From Pelagibacterales bacterium SAG-MED28 (GTDB lineage: Bacteria; Pseudomonadota; Alphaproteobacteria; Pelagibacterales; Pelagibacteraceae), in the NCBI GenBank assembly GCA_014653835.1, contig JACWDY010000001.1:186001-250000 (forward strand): a stretch of DNA of 64,000 nucleotides, in the 5' to 3' direction. Shown in pieces: positions 51,695-60,366 of the stretch. The notes under the pieces are model-generated. The model was not told the origin of the DNA and did no database searches. It saw nothing but the letters and a program-made list of their open reading frames with translations. Every line of letters begins with the position of its first letter. The stretch's first letter is position 1. The position numbers and the translations under genes are program-made.

Positions 51695-52919
51695 ATTTTA
51701 ATGCTCTAAATGTTTTCATTTTTGAAATATGTCTGGCAGGAATATAAGAGGCTATAGCTGAAACTAATAGTGAAAGAGTAAAAATTACAAATATTGAAAT
51801 TAAATTAATTTCACTCGGTAACTTTTCTAAAAAATATATATCACTTGGAAATATCTCTAAGTTAAAGACTGTTGAAAGAAATATTCTTACTTTTTCAATA
51901 TTCAGTGAGAATAAAACTCCTAAAATAATGCCACTTATTGAAGCAAAAAATCCTATTGTAAAACCAGTTAAAAAAAATGATTTTTTTATTGATGTATTAT
52001 TTAAACCTAATGTTTTTAAGATAGCGATCTCCTTAGTCTTGTTTTTAATTAATATTGTTAGCCCTGAAATAATATTAAATGCAGCCACAATTATTATTAA
52101 AGTAAGTATTACAAACATAACATTTCTCTCAACTTTAAGAGCACTAAAAAAAGATTTATTTAAGTCAGCCCAAGTATAAATAAAATAATTTTGATTTAAT
52201 TTTTCAATTTTTTTTTTATATATGTTGGCTTCCAATGGATTCTTCAAGTAAATTTCTAGGTTTTGATCTTTAGTACCTTTGTCAAAAATCGATAAAGCAT
52301 CTTCAATATTCAAAAAAATAATATTTTGGTCAAATTCAACAAATCCTGTGTTAAATATTCCTGCAATTTTAAAAGTTTCTTGCTTTGGTAGACTTCCTAG
52401 GGGCGTAGCAACAAATGCAGATGACATTAAGCTAATACTATCTCCTTCTTTTAAATCAAGATTGAAAGCAAGCTCTGTTCCTATAAATATATTATTTTTT
52501 TTAAATTGATTAATATTTCCTCTAACAATGTTATTTTCAAAAAACTCTTTTATTTTTTTTTCTTTGTTATTAACTCCTTTAAAAATAATACCCTTTGCTT
52601 TATCATTAATTATTATTATACCTTCTCCTGAATAAGTTTTACTTATAGTGATATCTTTAAAATTTTCTTTTAATTTTGTTACATAGTCATTGTCAATTAT
52701 AAAACTATTTGGCTGAACTACGATATGTGGATTTAAACCTAAAATTTTTTTTGTTAAATCAGTTTTAAAACCGTTCATCACTGACATAACAATTATCAAA
52801 ATTGCTACTCCAAGCATTATTCCTACGAAAGAAAAAATTGATATTATTTTTAAAAAACCCTCTTTTTTTTTGGGTTTTAGATTTCTTGACGAAATTAATC
52901 TTTCTACTTTTGTGAACAA
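51687..52919 (-). CDS. lolC: Lipoprotein-releasing system permease LolC/LolE
   Basis: A 410-residue FtsX/MacB-type permease: N-terminal helix (IISIFSFVGIMLGVAILIIVMSVMNGF), a large periplasmic domain (about 55-265), and three C-terminal helices with NIISGLTILIKNKTKEIAILKTLG and the end SYIPARHISKMKTFRALKYD. Alphaproteobacteria often have a single LolF-type permease acting as homodimer in place of LolC plus LolE; only one gene is present here. It starts 4 bp after proS. Confidence 0.92.
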   Translation of the reverse strand: MFTKVERLISSRNLKPKKKEGFLKIISIFSFVGIMLGVAILIIVMSVMNGFKTDLTKKILGLNPHIVVQPNSFIIDNDYVTKLKENFKDITISKTYSGEGIIIINDKAKGIIFKGVNNKEKKIKEFFENNIVRGNINQFKKNNIFIGTELAFNLDLKEGDSISLMSSAFVATPLGSLPKQETFKIAGIFNTGFVEFDQNIIFLNIEDALSIFDKGTKDQNLEIYLKNPLEANIYKKKIEKLNQNYFIYTWADLNKSFFSALKVERNVMFVILTLIIIVAAFNIISGLTILIKNKTKEIAILKTLGLNNTSIKKSFFLTGFTIGFFASISGIILGVLFSLNIEKVRIFLSTVFNLEIFPSDIYFLEKLPSEINLISIFVIFTLSLLVSAIASYIPARHISKMKTFRALKYD

Positions 52920-52923
52920 TTTT

Positions 52924-54237
52924 TTATTCTTTAAGTTTAGATTTAATATTTTCTAAACTTAATAGTTCACTTCTTGAATTTAATTCTTTAAACTCAAATT
53001 TATTTTCCTCGGATTTTGATCCAATAATTATTTGAAAAGGAATACCTATTAAGTCGTGTTTTTTAAATTTATTTGACATATTCTCTTCAACATCATCTAA
53101 CAATACGTCAATATTTTGTTTTTTTAGTTCTTTATATATTTTGTCAGCTTTTTGTAAGTTATCTTTATTATTTTTATTTATACTGGGTATAATAACTACA
53201 TCAAATGGAGATATGGACTTCGGCCACTTCATTATGTCGTTATTATAATTTGCCTCTATTGTTGCCCCAACTAGTCTTGAAACACCTATCCCGTAAGATC
53301 CCATTTTTACAGATATTTTTTTTCCACTTTTATCATCAATTAAACAATTCATAGGTTTAGAGTATTTATCACCAAAATAAAATATATGCCCCACTTCAAT
53401 ACCTTTTGTTTTAATTTGATTTTTTTTATCCACTGTACCATTAAATTCTTTTTCATTGAATTTTTCATCAGTTGCAGAATAAAAATCAGAAAAATCTTTT
53501 CTCATTTGTACAAGAGAAGTATCTGTGTTTTTATATTTATTTAAATCTATTTGAAATATTCTTTTATCAGCATAAATTTGGCTCTCCCCTGTTTCAGCTA
53601 AAATAATAAATTCATGTGAAAGATCTCCTCCAATTGGGCCAGTATCTGCTGCCATTGGTATTGCTTTTAAACCAAGTCTTTCAAAAGTCTTTAAATAAGA
53701 AAAAAACATTTTGTTATAAGATTTCTTTGCTTCATCCTCAGTAACATCAAATGAATAGGCATCTTTCATATAAAATTCTTTACAACGCATTACTCCAAAT
53801 CTCGGTCTAATTTCATCTCTAAATTTCCACTGTATGTGGTACAGAATTTGGGGGAGAGATTTATATGATTTAACACTGGATCTAAAGACATCTGTTATTA
53901 ATTCCTCATTAGTCGGCCCATATAACATTTCTCTACCTTGGCGATCTTTAATTCTTAACATTTCTTCACCATAATCATCATATCGACCACTTTCTTTCCA
54001 AATTTCAGATGATTGAATAGTGGGCATCAACATCTCTTGAGCATTAATTGCATTCTGCTCTTCTCTAACAATTTGTTCTATTTTTTTCATAACTTTAAAT
54101 CCTAATGGAAGCCATGAATAAATACCTGCGGATGATTGCTTGATCATGCCAGTTCTTAGCATCAATTGGTGAGATTTTATTTTTGCTTCTGAGGGTAAAT
54201 CTTTAGTAATAGGAATGAATAATTTTGAAAGATGCAT
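52924..54237 (-). CDS. proS: Prolyl-tRNA synthetase (short alphaproteobacterial type)
   Basis: Charges tRNA-Pro. The 437-residue class II synthetase has RTGMIKQSSAGIYSWLPLG, motif 2 FRDEIRPRFGVMRCKEFYMKDAYSF, TGPIGGDLSHEF, motif 3 GSYGIGVSRLVGATIE, and the C-terminal anticodon-binding domain. At about 440 residues it lacks the large INS editing insertion of the E. coli enzyme, as is usual in alphaproteobacteria. Confidence 0.96.
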   Translation of the reverse strand: MHLSKLFIPITKDLPSEAKIKSHQLMLRTGMIKQSSAGIYSWLPLGFKVMKKIEQIVREEQNAINAQEMLMPTIQSSEIWKESGRYDDYGEEMLRIKDRQGREMLYGPTNEELITDVFRSSVKSYKSLPQILYHIQWKFRDEIRPRFGVMRCKEFYMKDAYSFDVTEDEAKKSYNKMFFSYLKTFERLGLKAIPMAADTGPIGGDLSHEFIILAETGESQIYADKRIFQIDLNKYKNTDTSLVQMRKDFSDFYSATDEKFNEKEFNGTVDKKNQIKTKGIEVGHIFYFGDKYSKPMNCLIDDKSGKKISVKMGSYGIGVSRLVGATIEANYNNDIMKWPKSISPFDVVIIPSINKNNKDNLQKADKIYKELKKQNIDVLLDDVEENMSNKFKKHDLIGIPFQIIIGSKSEENKFEFKELNSRSELLSLENIKSKLKE

Positions 54238-54238
54238 T

Positions 54239-54493
54239 TTATTGTAAGTATTCTCTTAAATTTAATAAATCAAATTTAACAAGATAATATATTACAATAA
54301 AAATTAATGAAGTAATTATCGTTGTAATTAAAAATTTTCTGGCTATTTTAGGATTTTTTGGTGCTCCAGGATCAATACCCTCTATTTTTTCTCTAAATTT
54401 TTCTTTATTTGATTGTATTCCAACTGGAAGTACAGAAAAGAAAATTATCCACCAAATTAATACATAGACGATGATCGAACCAGTTATACCCAC
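54239..54493 (-). CDS. DUF1467-family small membrane protein
   Basis: An 84-residue protein with two hydrophobic segments (GSIIVYVLIWWIIFFSVLPVGIQ and FLITTIITSLIFIVIYYLV) around a charged loop with GIDPGAPKNPKIARKFL. This matches the DUF1467 pattern of alphaproteobacteria, where the gene usually lies next to proS and the RNase J gene, as here. The function is unknown. It shares one base with the RNase J stop and lies one base before proS. Confidence 0.85.
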   Translation of the reverse strand: MGITGSIIVYVLIWWIIFFSVLPVGIQSNKEKFREKIEGIDPGAPKNPKIARKFLITTIITSLIFIVIYYLVKFDLLNLREYLQ

Positions 54494-56154
54494 TAGACTC
54501 TCGCAATATTAATATTTGTAAAAGGTTTTTTTCCAGTTTTTTCTCTAACAATTCTTCTGCAGTTTTGCTTGATAGTTTCTATTAAATTATTTTGTTGGTT
54601 TTTAGAATCTAAGGAAAAAGTTCTACAAATATTTAAAATCTCATCTTCTATGTCGAAGATAAAAGGTTCATGTTCATTATTCTCTGGAATGCCTTTGAAT
54701 GAAATAATGGGTTTTTTAATTTTTCCATTATTTGAAACGATTAAAGTAATTTCTAAATAGCCGTTCAATGATAGATTTTTTCTCTCTTTAATTGATTGTG
54801 AGTCACTTTCAACATTAACACTTCCATCTAAATAAACACGTCCAGATGGTGCTTTATCTATAATTGCTGGATGTTCATTTGGAAGAATTTTAATGATATC
54901 ACCATTTTCTATTAATAAGGCTTTTGGAACTTGCATCTCTTTGGCAAAAGATACATGTTCTACCATATGCCTATGCTCTCCATGTACAGGAATAACACAT
55001 TTTGGTTTCACCCATTTGTACATATCTTTTAAATCGTCTCTATTAGGATGACCTGACACATGAACAAATGCGTTCTCCTCCGTAATAATTTCTATTTTGT
55101 TTTTTACTATCAAATTCTGAAGTTGATATAATTTTTTCTCATTTCCGGGAATAATTTTTGATGAGAAAATAACACAATCGCCAGACTCTAAAAAAACTTC
55201 TGGATGTACTCCGTTAATTATTCTAGTCATTGCTCCCATTGGTTCTCCTTGGCTTCCAGTTGCTAAATATAGAATTTTATTTTTTTCAATTTTTTTGGCT
55301 TCTCTTGGATCAACAGGATCAATCATTCCTTTAAGATAACCGCACTTTTTTGCTGCTTTATAAATTCGTTGCATTGATCTTCCAACTAAACAAATATTTC
55401 TTCCAGTTTTTTTTGCGCAATAAAAAATAGACTCCATTCTTGCGACGTTAGAGGCAAAAGATGTTACTAGTAGTCTACTGGTTTTTAATTCCATAATCCT
55501 TAAAAGACTATCTCTTACTTCTGACTCAGAACCTGCTCTTCCTGGGCTAAATATATTTGTTGAATCACAAATCATAGCTGAGACGCCATTATCACCAATT
55601 TTTTTTAGTTTTGCTTCATCAATTGTTCCACCTATTAATGGATTAGGATCAATTTTCCAATCTCCGGTATGCAATATGGTCCCTAGTGGAGTTTTAATGC
55701 AAAGACCATTAGGTTCTAGAATAGAATGTGTTAAAGTTACAAAATCAATTTCAAAGTGTCCAAGTTTAATTTTACTATTTAGTGCTACAATTTTTAAATA
55801 TGAAAGTATGTCTATTTTTTTTTCTTTAAATTTCTCTATTAGTAATGTCGCTGTAAAAGGAGTTGCATAAATTTTACATTTTAGTTTGGGCCAAATATGA
55901 GCTACAGCTCCAATATGATCTTCATGAGCATGCGTTAAAACTATACCAAGTAAATCGTTTTTTTTATCAATTATAAAACCTGGGTCAGGCATAATTAAAT
56001 CTACTCCAGGAATAGAGTCATCAGCAAAAGAAACACCCATGTCTACAATAATCCATTTATGATCATTTTCTTTACCATAAGCATAAAGATTCATATTTGC
56101 TCCTATTTCACCAGAGCCACCTAAAGGACAAAAAAGTAGTTCTTCTTTACTCAT
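54493..56154 (-). CDS. rnj: Ribonuclease J
   Basis: A 553-residue metallo-beta-lactamase ribonuclease with 5'-exo and endonuclease activity in RNA decay and rRNA processing. Zinc motif LTHAHEDHIGA, ILHTGDWKID, the beta-CASP region with SFASNVARMESI and GRSMQRI, ATGSQGEPMGAM, VHVSGHPNRDDL, and VPVHGEHRHMVEHVSFA. A C-terminal domain of about 100 residues follows. It overlaps coaX by 4 bp. Confidence 0.95.
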   Translation of the reverse strand: MSKEELLFCPLGGSGEIGANMNLYAYGKENDHKWIIVDMGVSFADDSIPGVDLIMPDPGFIIDKKNDLLGIVLTHAHEDHIGAVAHIWPKLKCKIYATPFTATLLIEKFKEKKIDILSYLKIVALNSKIKLGHFEIDFVTLTHSILEPNGLCIKTPLGTILHTGDWKIDPNPLIGGTIDEAKLKKIGDNGVSAMICDSTNIFSPGRAGSESEVRDSLLRIMELKTSRLLVTSFASNVARMESIFYCAKKTGRNICLVGRSMQRIYKAAKKCGYLKGMIDPVDPREAKKIEKNKILYLATGSQGEPMGAMTRIINGVHPEVFLESGDCVIFSSKIIPGNEKKLYQLQNLIVKNKIEIITEENAFVHVSGHPNRDDLKDMYKWVKPKCVIPVHGEHRHMVEHVSFAKEMQVPKALLIENGDIIKILPNEHPAIIDKAPSGRVYLDGSVNVESDSQSIKERKNLSLNGYLEITLIVSNNGKIKKPIISFKGIPENNEHEPFIFDIEDEILNICRTFSLDSKNQQNNLIETIKQNCRRIVREKTGKKPFTNINIARV

Positions 56155-56897
56155 ATAAATTCTTTATAAACTTTTGAAATGCCTTTAACAGTAATATTTT
56201 GATCAACAAATATTTTTCTTTTTATCACTTTCTTAAAAAAATTTGCATAACCTCCCGTAAGTATGATTTTATACTTAAGTTTTTCCTTGGAGATAATTTT
56301 GTTGATAATATTGTTTATTAAACCCTCGTAACCCCATACAAAGCCGGCGTTAAGTGCTTCTTTTGTATTCTTTCCATAAGTTCTTTGATGATTTTTTAAA
56401 TTTATTTTTGGAAGTAAGGCGGTTGATTTAATTAAATTTTTCATGGAAAGCTTTATCCCAGGAGCAATTACGCCTCCCTCATATTTGCCATTTTTAATCA
56501 CATCAAATGTAGTAGCTGTACCAAAATCTAAAACTAAACAATTTTTATACTTTTGTACGCCTATTGCATTTGCAATTCTGTCTGAGCCTAATCGATGTTT
56601 ATTCTTAATATTTATTCTTATAATTTTTTTTAAATCAAAATCTTTTATTTCTAAAAATTTATATTGAGATTTTTTAAATTTTTTCTTTATTTCTTTAAAT
56701 GCTTTTGGAACTACACTTGAAAACAAAAAAACTTTATTTAAATCTTTTGTCAATTTATTAGAGAGAAATTTCTTTAAAAAAATACCTTTATAAATTTTAT
56801 CTGTTTGAAATTCATAAGATCTTAAAATTTTAAACTCTTTGTTTAAAATACATAATTTTGTTGAAGTATTTCCTATATCGCCAATTAAATATTTCAT
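56151..56897 (-). CDS. coaX: Type III pantothenate kinase
   Basis: First step of coenzyme A synthesis from pantothenate. The 248-residue ASKHA-fold protein has LIGDIGNTSTKLCI (phosphate loop), RLGSDRIANAIG, LVLDFGTATTFDVI, GGVIAPGIKLSM and ILTGGYANFF. It lies in the conserved birA-coaX-rnj order with 4-bp overlaps on both sides. Its presence shows that pantothenate, made or imported, feeds CoA here. Confidence 0.94.
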   Translation of the reverse strand: MKYLIGDIGNTSTKLCILNKEFKILRSYEFQTDKIYKGIFLKKFLSNKLTKDLNKVFLFSSVVPKAFKEIKKKFKKSQYKFLEIKDFDLKKIIRINIKNKHRLGSDRIANAIGVQKYKNCLVLDFGTATTFDVIKNGKYEGGVIAPGIKLSMKNLIKSTALLPKINLKNHQRTYGKNTKEALNAGFVWGYEGLINNIINKIISKEKLKYKIILTGGYANFFKKVIKRKIFVDQNITVKGISKVYKEFI

Positions 56898-57463
56898 GCT
56901 TTATTAGTATATTTTATTAAATCTAAATAAGAGTATTTTTGTGTTTTTATTAGAAATTTTTCATATTTTTTTTTTATTATGTAAAGCAGCTTATTATTAT
57001 CAATATTTCTATTAATTATATATTTTAAACAAGTTGATGAAAAACTTTTGATATTTGGGTCGAAATTAGTATTTATGCCCATTCCAACTATTAAGAATTT
57101 CTTTTTTCCGTAAATAATTGTTTCCTGTAAAATTCCGCAAATTTTTTTTTTACTAAACAATAAGTCATTCGGCCATTTAATCTTAATTTTTTTTTTAAAT
57201 TCTTTAGAAATTATATGTCTTATCAAATAAGCATTTAAAATAGCAAAATGTTTGAAATTAATTTTTCTTTGGTTTAATTCAAAAAAAATAGTAAAAAATA
57301 GATTGCCTTTTTTTGAAATCCATTTCTTTCCCATTGTTCCTCTGCCTCTTGTTTGCTTCAAAGAAGTAATTATAGTTGGTTTTGAATACTTGCTCTTAAT
57401 AAGTCTTAAAGCTGTATCATTTGTACTTTTTACACTTTTAAATTTTAATAATTTTATTTTCAT
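56894..57463 (-). CDS. birA: Biotin-[acetyl-CoA-carboxylase] ligase
   Basis: The listed ORF starts at 57538, but ATG 57463 (MKIKLLKFKSVKSTNDTALRLI) matches family starts and overlaps the nuoN stop as TAATG, giving 189 residues. Catalytic-domain motifs: STNDTA, KQTRGRGTMGKKWISKKGNLFFT (GRG biotinoyl-AMP loop), KWPNDLLFSKKKICGILQE and VGMGINTN. There is no N-terminal DNA-binding domain, so it is a group I ligase that biotinylates carrier proteins and does not regulate transcription directly. Confidence 0.93.
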   Translation of the reverse strand: MKIKLLKFKSVKSTNDTALRLIKSKYSKPTIITSLKQTRGRGTMGKKWISKKGNLFFTIFFELNQRKINFKHFAILNAYLIRHIISKEFKKKIKIKWPNDLLFSKKKICGILQETIIYGKKKFLIVGMGINTNFDPNIKSFSSTCLKYIINRNIDNNKLLYIIKKKYEKFLIKTQKYSYLDLIKYTNKA

Positions 57464-58878
57464 TAATAAATAAATAACGACTCTGCAATATTGTTTAATG
57501 CTGAGGGATATAAAAAGAAGGTTAATAAGGTGATACAACTTATTAAAATTGATAATTGAGCGAATTTATTTTTAGGGGCATCAAATGTTATTACGCTATC
57601 ATCAAAATATATCGTTTTGATTATTTTAAGATAATAAAAAGCTGATATTACTGTGGTAAGTAAACCAATTATTGCTAGCGCATACATCTTTTGTTCAAGT
57701 ACTGCCGTAAATACATAAAATTTTGCAAAAAAACCTCCAAGTGGCGGTATACCAGCTAAAGAAAATAATATTACTAAAAATGAAATAGCTATAATGGGAT
57801 GCTTTCTTGAAATTCCAGAAAGATCTGAAATTTTTTCTTTATATTCACCATCTTTTTTTAATAGGTATAGACATGAGAAAGCTCCAATATTCATTATTAC
57901 GTAAATAGCTATATAAACTATTGCACTTTCATATCCTGAAATAACGCCGGTAGCCACACCCGCTAAAGCGTATCCTATGTGACCAATAGAGCTGTAAGCT
58001 AAAAGTCTTTTTATATTTGTTTGACCAATTGCGGCTACTGCACCTAAAATCATAGATGCCAAAGATATAAAAATAATAATTGTTTGCCATTCTAATAATA
58101 TATTTGAAAAAGGAATATGCATAAACTTAATCAAAATTGCGAGACCTGCAACTTTTGGAACTACAGCGAAATAACTTGTAATTGATGTTGGTGCACCTTC
58201 ATATACGTCTGGTGTCCACATGTGAAAAGGAACTGCAGAAACTTTAAAAGCTAAACCAACTAAAATAAATACCATAGCGAAAACTGCTCCAATATTTTCT
58301 TTATTTAATTCGTTTGCTATTAAGTCAAAATTCGTTGACCCAGTAAAACCATATAATAACGAACATCCATAAAGAAGTAAGCCTGAGGATAAAGCACTTA
58401 GCACAAAATATTTAATGCCTGACTCTGAAGACCTTAAATTGTCTCTGTCAATTGATGCGAGTATATAAAGCGATAAAGATTGAAGTTCTAAGCCAAGATA
58501 AAATAATATAATGTCGTTAGAACTTACCATGAAAAACATTCCTAAAATTGAAAGTAAAATAATAATTGGGTATTCAAATTTTCCTAATTTACTATCAATT
58601 ATAAAAGCTTTAGATGAATTAAGGACGAATAAACTTGAGATCAGTATTAAAATTTTAAAAAAATTTGAGTAAGCATCTCTTGAAAAACTATCTAAGAATA
58701 TTTTTTCAGAACTATTATAATTGTTAAATATTATAGCTATAGTCACTAGAATTATTATTGAACTTAAATTAAAGATCAGATTAAAACTATTCTTAATAAA
58801 AACTCCAATCATTAAAGCAGAAAAAATTGATATAGTTAAAAATATTTCTGGGAGTAATACATTTAAATTGTTTATCAT
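57463..58878 (-). CDS. nuoN: NADH-quinone oxidoreductase subunit N
   Basis: A 471-residue antiporter-like proton-pumping subunit of complex I with about 14 transmembrane helices. Landmarks: LGLELQSLSLYILAS, ESGIKYFVLSALSSGLLLYG, FKVSAVPFHMWTPDVYEGAPT, TNIKRLLAYSSIGHIGYAL and SLAGIPPLGGFFAKFYVF. It is last of the nuo operon in this direction and shares one base with nuoM. Confidence 0.97.
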   Translation of the reverse strand: MINNLNVLLPEIFLTISIFSALMIGVFIKNSFNLIFNLSSIIILVTIAIIFNNYNSSEKIFLDSFSRDAYSNFFKILILISSLFVLNSSKAFIIDSKLGKFEYPIIILLSILGMFFMVSSNDIILFYLGLELQSLSLYILASIDRDNLRSSESGIKYFVLSALSSGLLLYGCSLLYGFTGSTNFDLIANELNKENIGAVFAMVFILVGLAFKVSAVPFHMWTPDVYEGAPTSITSYFAVVPKVAGLAILIKFMHIPFSNILLEWQTIIIFISLASMILGAVAAIGQTNIKRLLAYSSIGHIGYALAGVATGVISGYESAIVYIAIYVIMNIGAFSCLYLLKKDGEYKEKISDLSGISRKHPIIAISFLVILFSLAGIPPLGGFFAKFYVFTAVLEQKMYALAIIGLLTTVISAFYYLKIIKTIYFDDSVITFDAPKNKFAQLSILISCITLLTFFLYPSALNNIAESLFIY

Positions 58879-60365
58879 TAATTTAATCCTTTTGATTTAA
58901 TTGCTATCTCATAATTATTTATCAAATTATCTACAGAGAAATTTACAGTATCTATTAATGGAACAGGATAAAAACCAAAATAAATTACTAGTAAGCCTAA
59001 AGGAACTAACATCAATGTCTCTAGTTTATTAACATCTTTCAAAATTTTAATTTCACTATTATTCGTGTTTCCAAAAATAACTCTTTTGCTAAGCCAGAGC
59101 ATATAGGCTGCTCCAAGAACAACTCCAAAAGTAGCAATCATTGCAATCAAATAATTTTTTTGAAAAGCTCCAGTCAAAACCAAAAACTCACCTAAAAATC
59201 CTGAAGTTCCTGGAAGGCCTAAACCTGCTAAAGCAAAGATTATAAATAAAAAAGAATATTTTGGTAGATAATTTACTAATCCTCCGTATGTACTTATCAT
59301 TCTCGAGTGCAGTCTGTCATATACAACTCCCACACATAAAAAAAGCGCCGCAGAAATTAATCCATGACTTATCATTTGAAAAATACTTCCCTCAATACCT
59401 TGTTTTGTAAAAGTAAAAATACCCAAAGTAACATATCCCATATGAGCAACAGAGGAATAGGCGATTAGTTTTTTCATGTCCTCCTGCATTAAAGCTACTA
59501 ATGATGTATAAATAATTGCAATTATACTTAAGGTAAAAATTAATGGGGTAAAGTATTCAGATGCTAAAGGAAACATAGGTAGCGAAAATCTTAAAAAACC
59601 GTAACCCGCCATTTTAAGAAGTATTGCAGCTAATATCACTGAACCCGCAGTCGGTGCTTCAACATGGGCGTCTGGTAACCAAGTATGAACAGGCCACATT
59701 GGCGTCTTAACTGCGAAAGAACTAAAAAAAGCTAGCCATAATATATTTTGATATTCTTTAGGTATTTTTATCTCGTATATTTGTGTGATGTCTGTTGTGC
59801 CCGTTAACCAATAAATAAATATTATAGCCGCTAACATTAAAACTGAACCTAAAAGGGTAAAAAGAAAGAATTTAAAAGCTGAATAAACTCTTTTAGGTCC
59901 GCCCCAAACTCCTATGATTAAAAACATTGGAATTAATCCTGCTTCAAAAAAAAGATAGAATACTACTAAATCTAAAGAGCAGAAAACACCTAACATAAAT
60001 GTTTCGAGTATTAAAATTGCAATCAGAAACTCTTTAATTCTTGTTTTAACACTGTTGACACAAGATATAATGCAAATTGGAGTTATAAAAGTTGTAAGCA
60101 CTATAAAAAGTATCGAAATACCATCAACACCTAATTTAAATTTTATAAAATCATTTATCCAAGATTTTTCCTCTAAAAATTGAAAATCTGAAGATGATAA
60201 ATCTAGTGAGAACCAAACAAATAAAGATAATATAAACGTAGCTAAACTACTAAAAAGAGAAATATAAATTGCGCTATTATCATTTTTTTGCCCTTTTGAT
60301 AAAAAAATAAAAATAGAACTAATTAATGGTAAAAATATTAGAGTCGTTAAAATTGGAAAATTCAT
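58878..60365 (-). CDS. nuoM: NADH-quinone oxidoreductase subunit M
   Basis: A 495-residue antiporter-like membrane subunit. Landmarks: KLGVDGISILFIVLTTF, FYLFFEAGLIPMFLIIGVWGG, VKTPMWPVHTWLPDAHVEAPT, AGSVILAAILLKMAGYGFLRF, EDMKKLIAYSSVAHMGYVTLG and GLPGTSGFLGEFL. The conserved Glu in the EAGLIP helix and Lys in MKTP-like VKTPMW are present, as expected for proton pumping. It lies one base from nuoL. Confidence 0.97.
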   Translation of the reverse strand: MNFPILTTLIFLPLISSIFIFLSKGQKNDNSAIYISLFSSLATFILSLFVWFSLDLSSSDFQFLEEKSWINDFIKFKLGVDGISILFIVLTTFITPICIISCVNSVKTRIKEFLIAILILETFMLGVFCSLDLVVFYLFFEAGLIPMFLIIGVWGGPKRVYSAFKFFLFTLLGSVLMLAAIIFIYWLTGTTDITQIYEIKIPKEYQNILWLAFFSSFAVKTPMWPVHTWLPDAHVEAPTAGSVILAAILLKMAGYGFLRFSLPMFPLASEYFTPLIFTLSIIAIIYTSLVALMQEDMKKLIAYSSVAHMGYVTLGIFTFTKQGIEGSIFQMISHGLISAALFLCVGVVYDRLHSRMISTYGGLVNYLPKYSFLFIIFALAGLGLPGTSGFLGEFLVLTGAFQKNYLIAMIATFGVVLGAAYMLWLSKRVIFGNTNNSEIKILKDVNKLETLMLVPLGLLVIYFGFYPVPLIDTVNFSVDNLINNYEIAIKSKGLN

Positions 60366-60366
60366 T

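Noticed and set aside
57464-57538. 25-codon N-terminal extension of BirA
   Set aside because: It lies in the 3' end of nuoN, and ATG 57463 gives a TAATG overlap and the family N-terminus.
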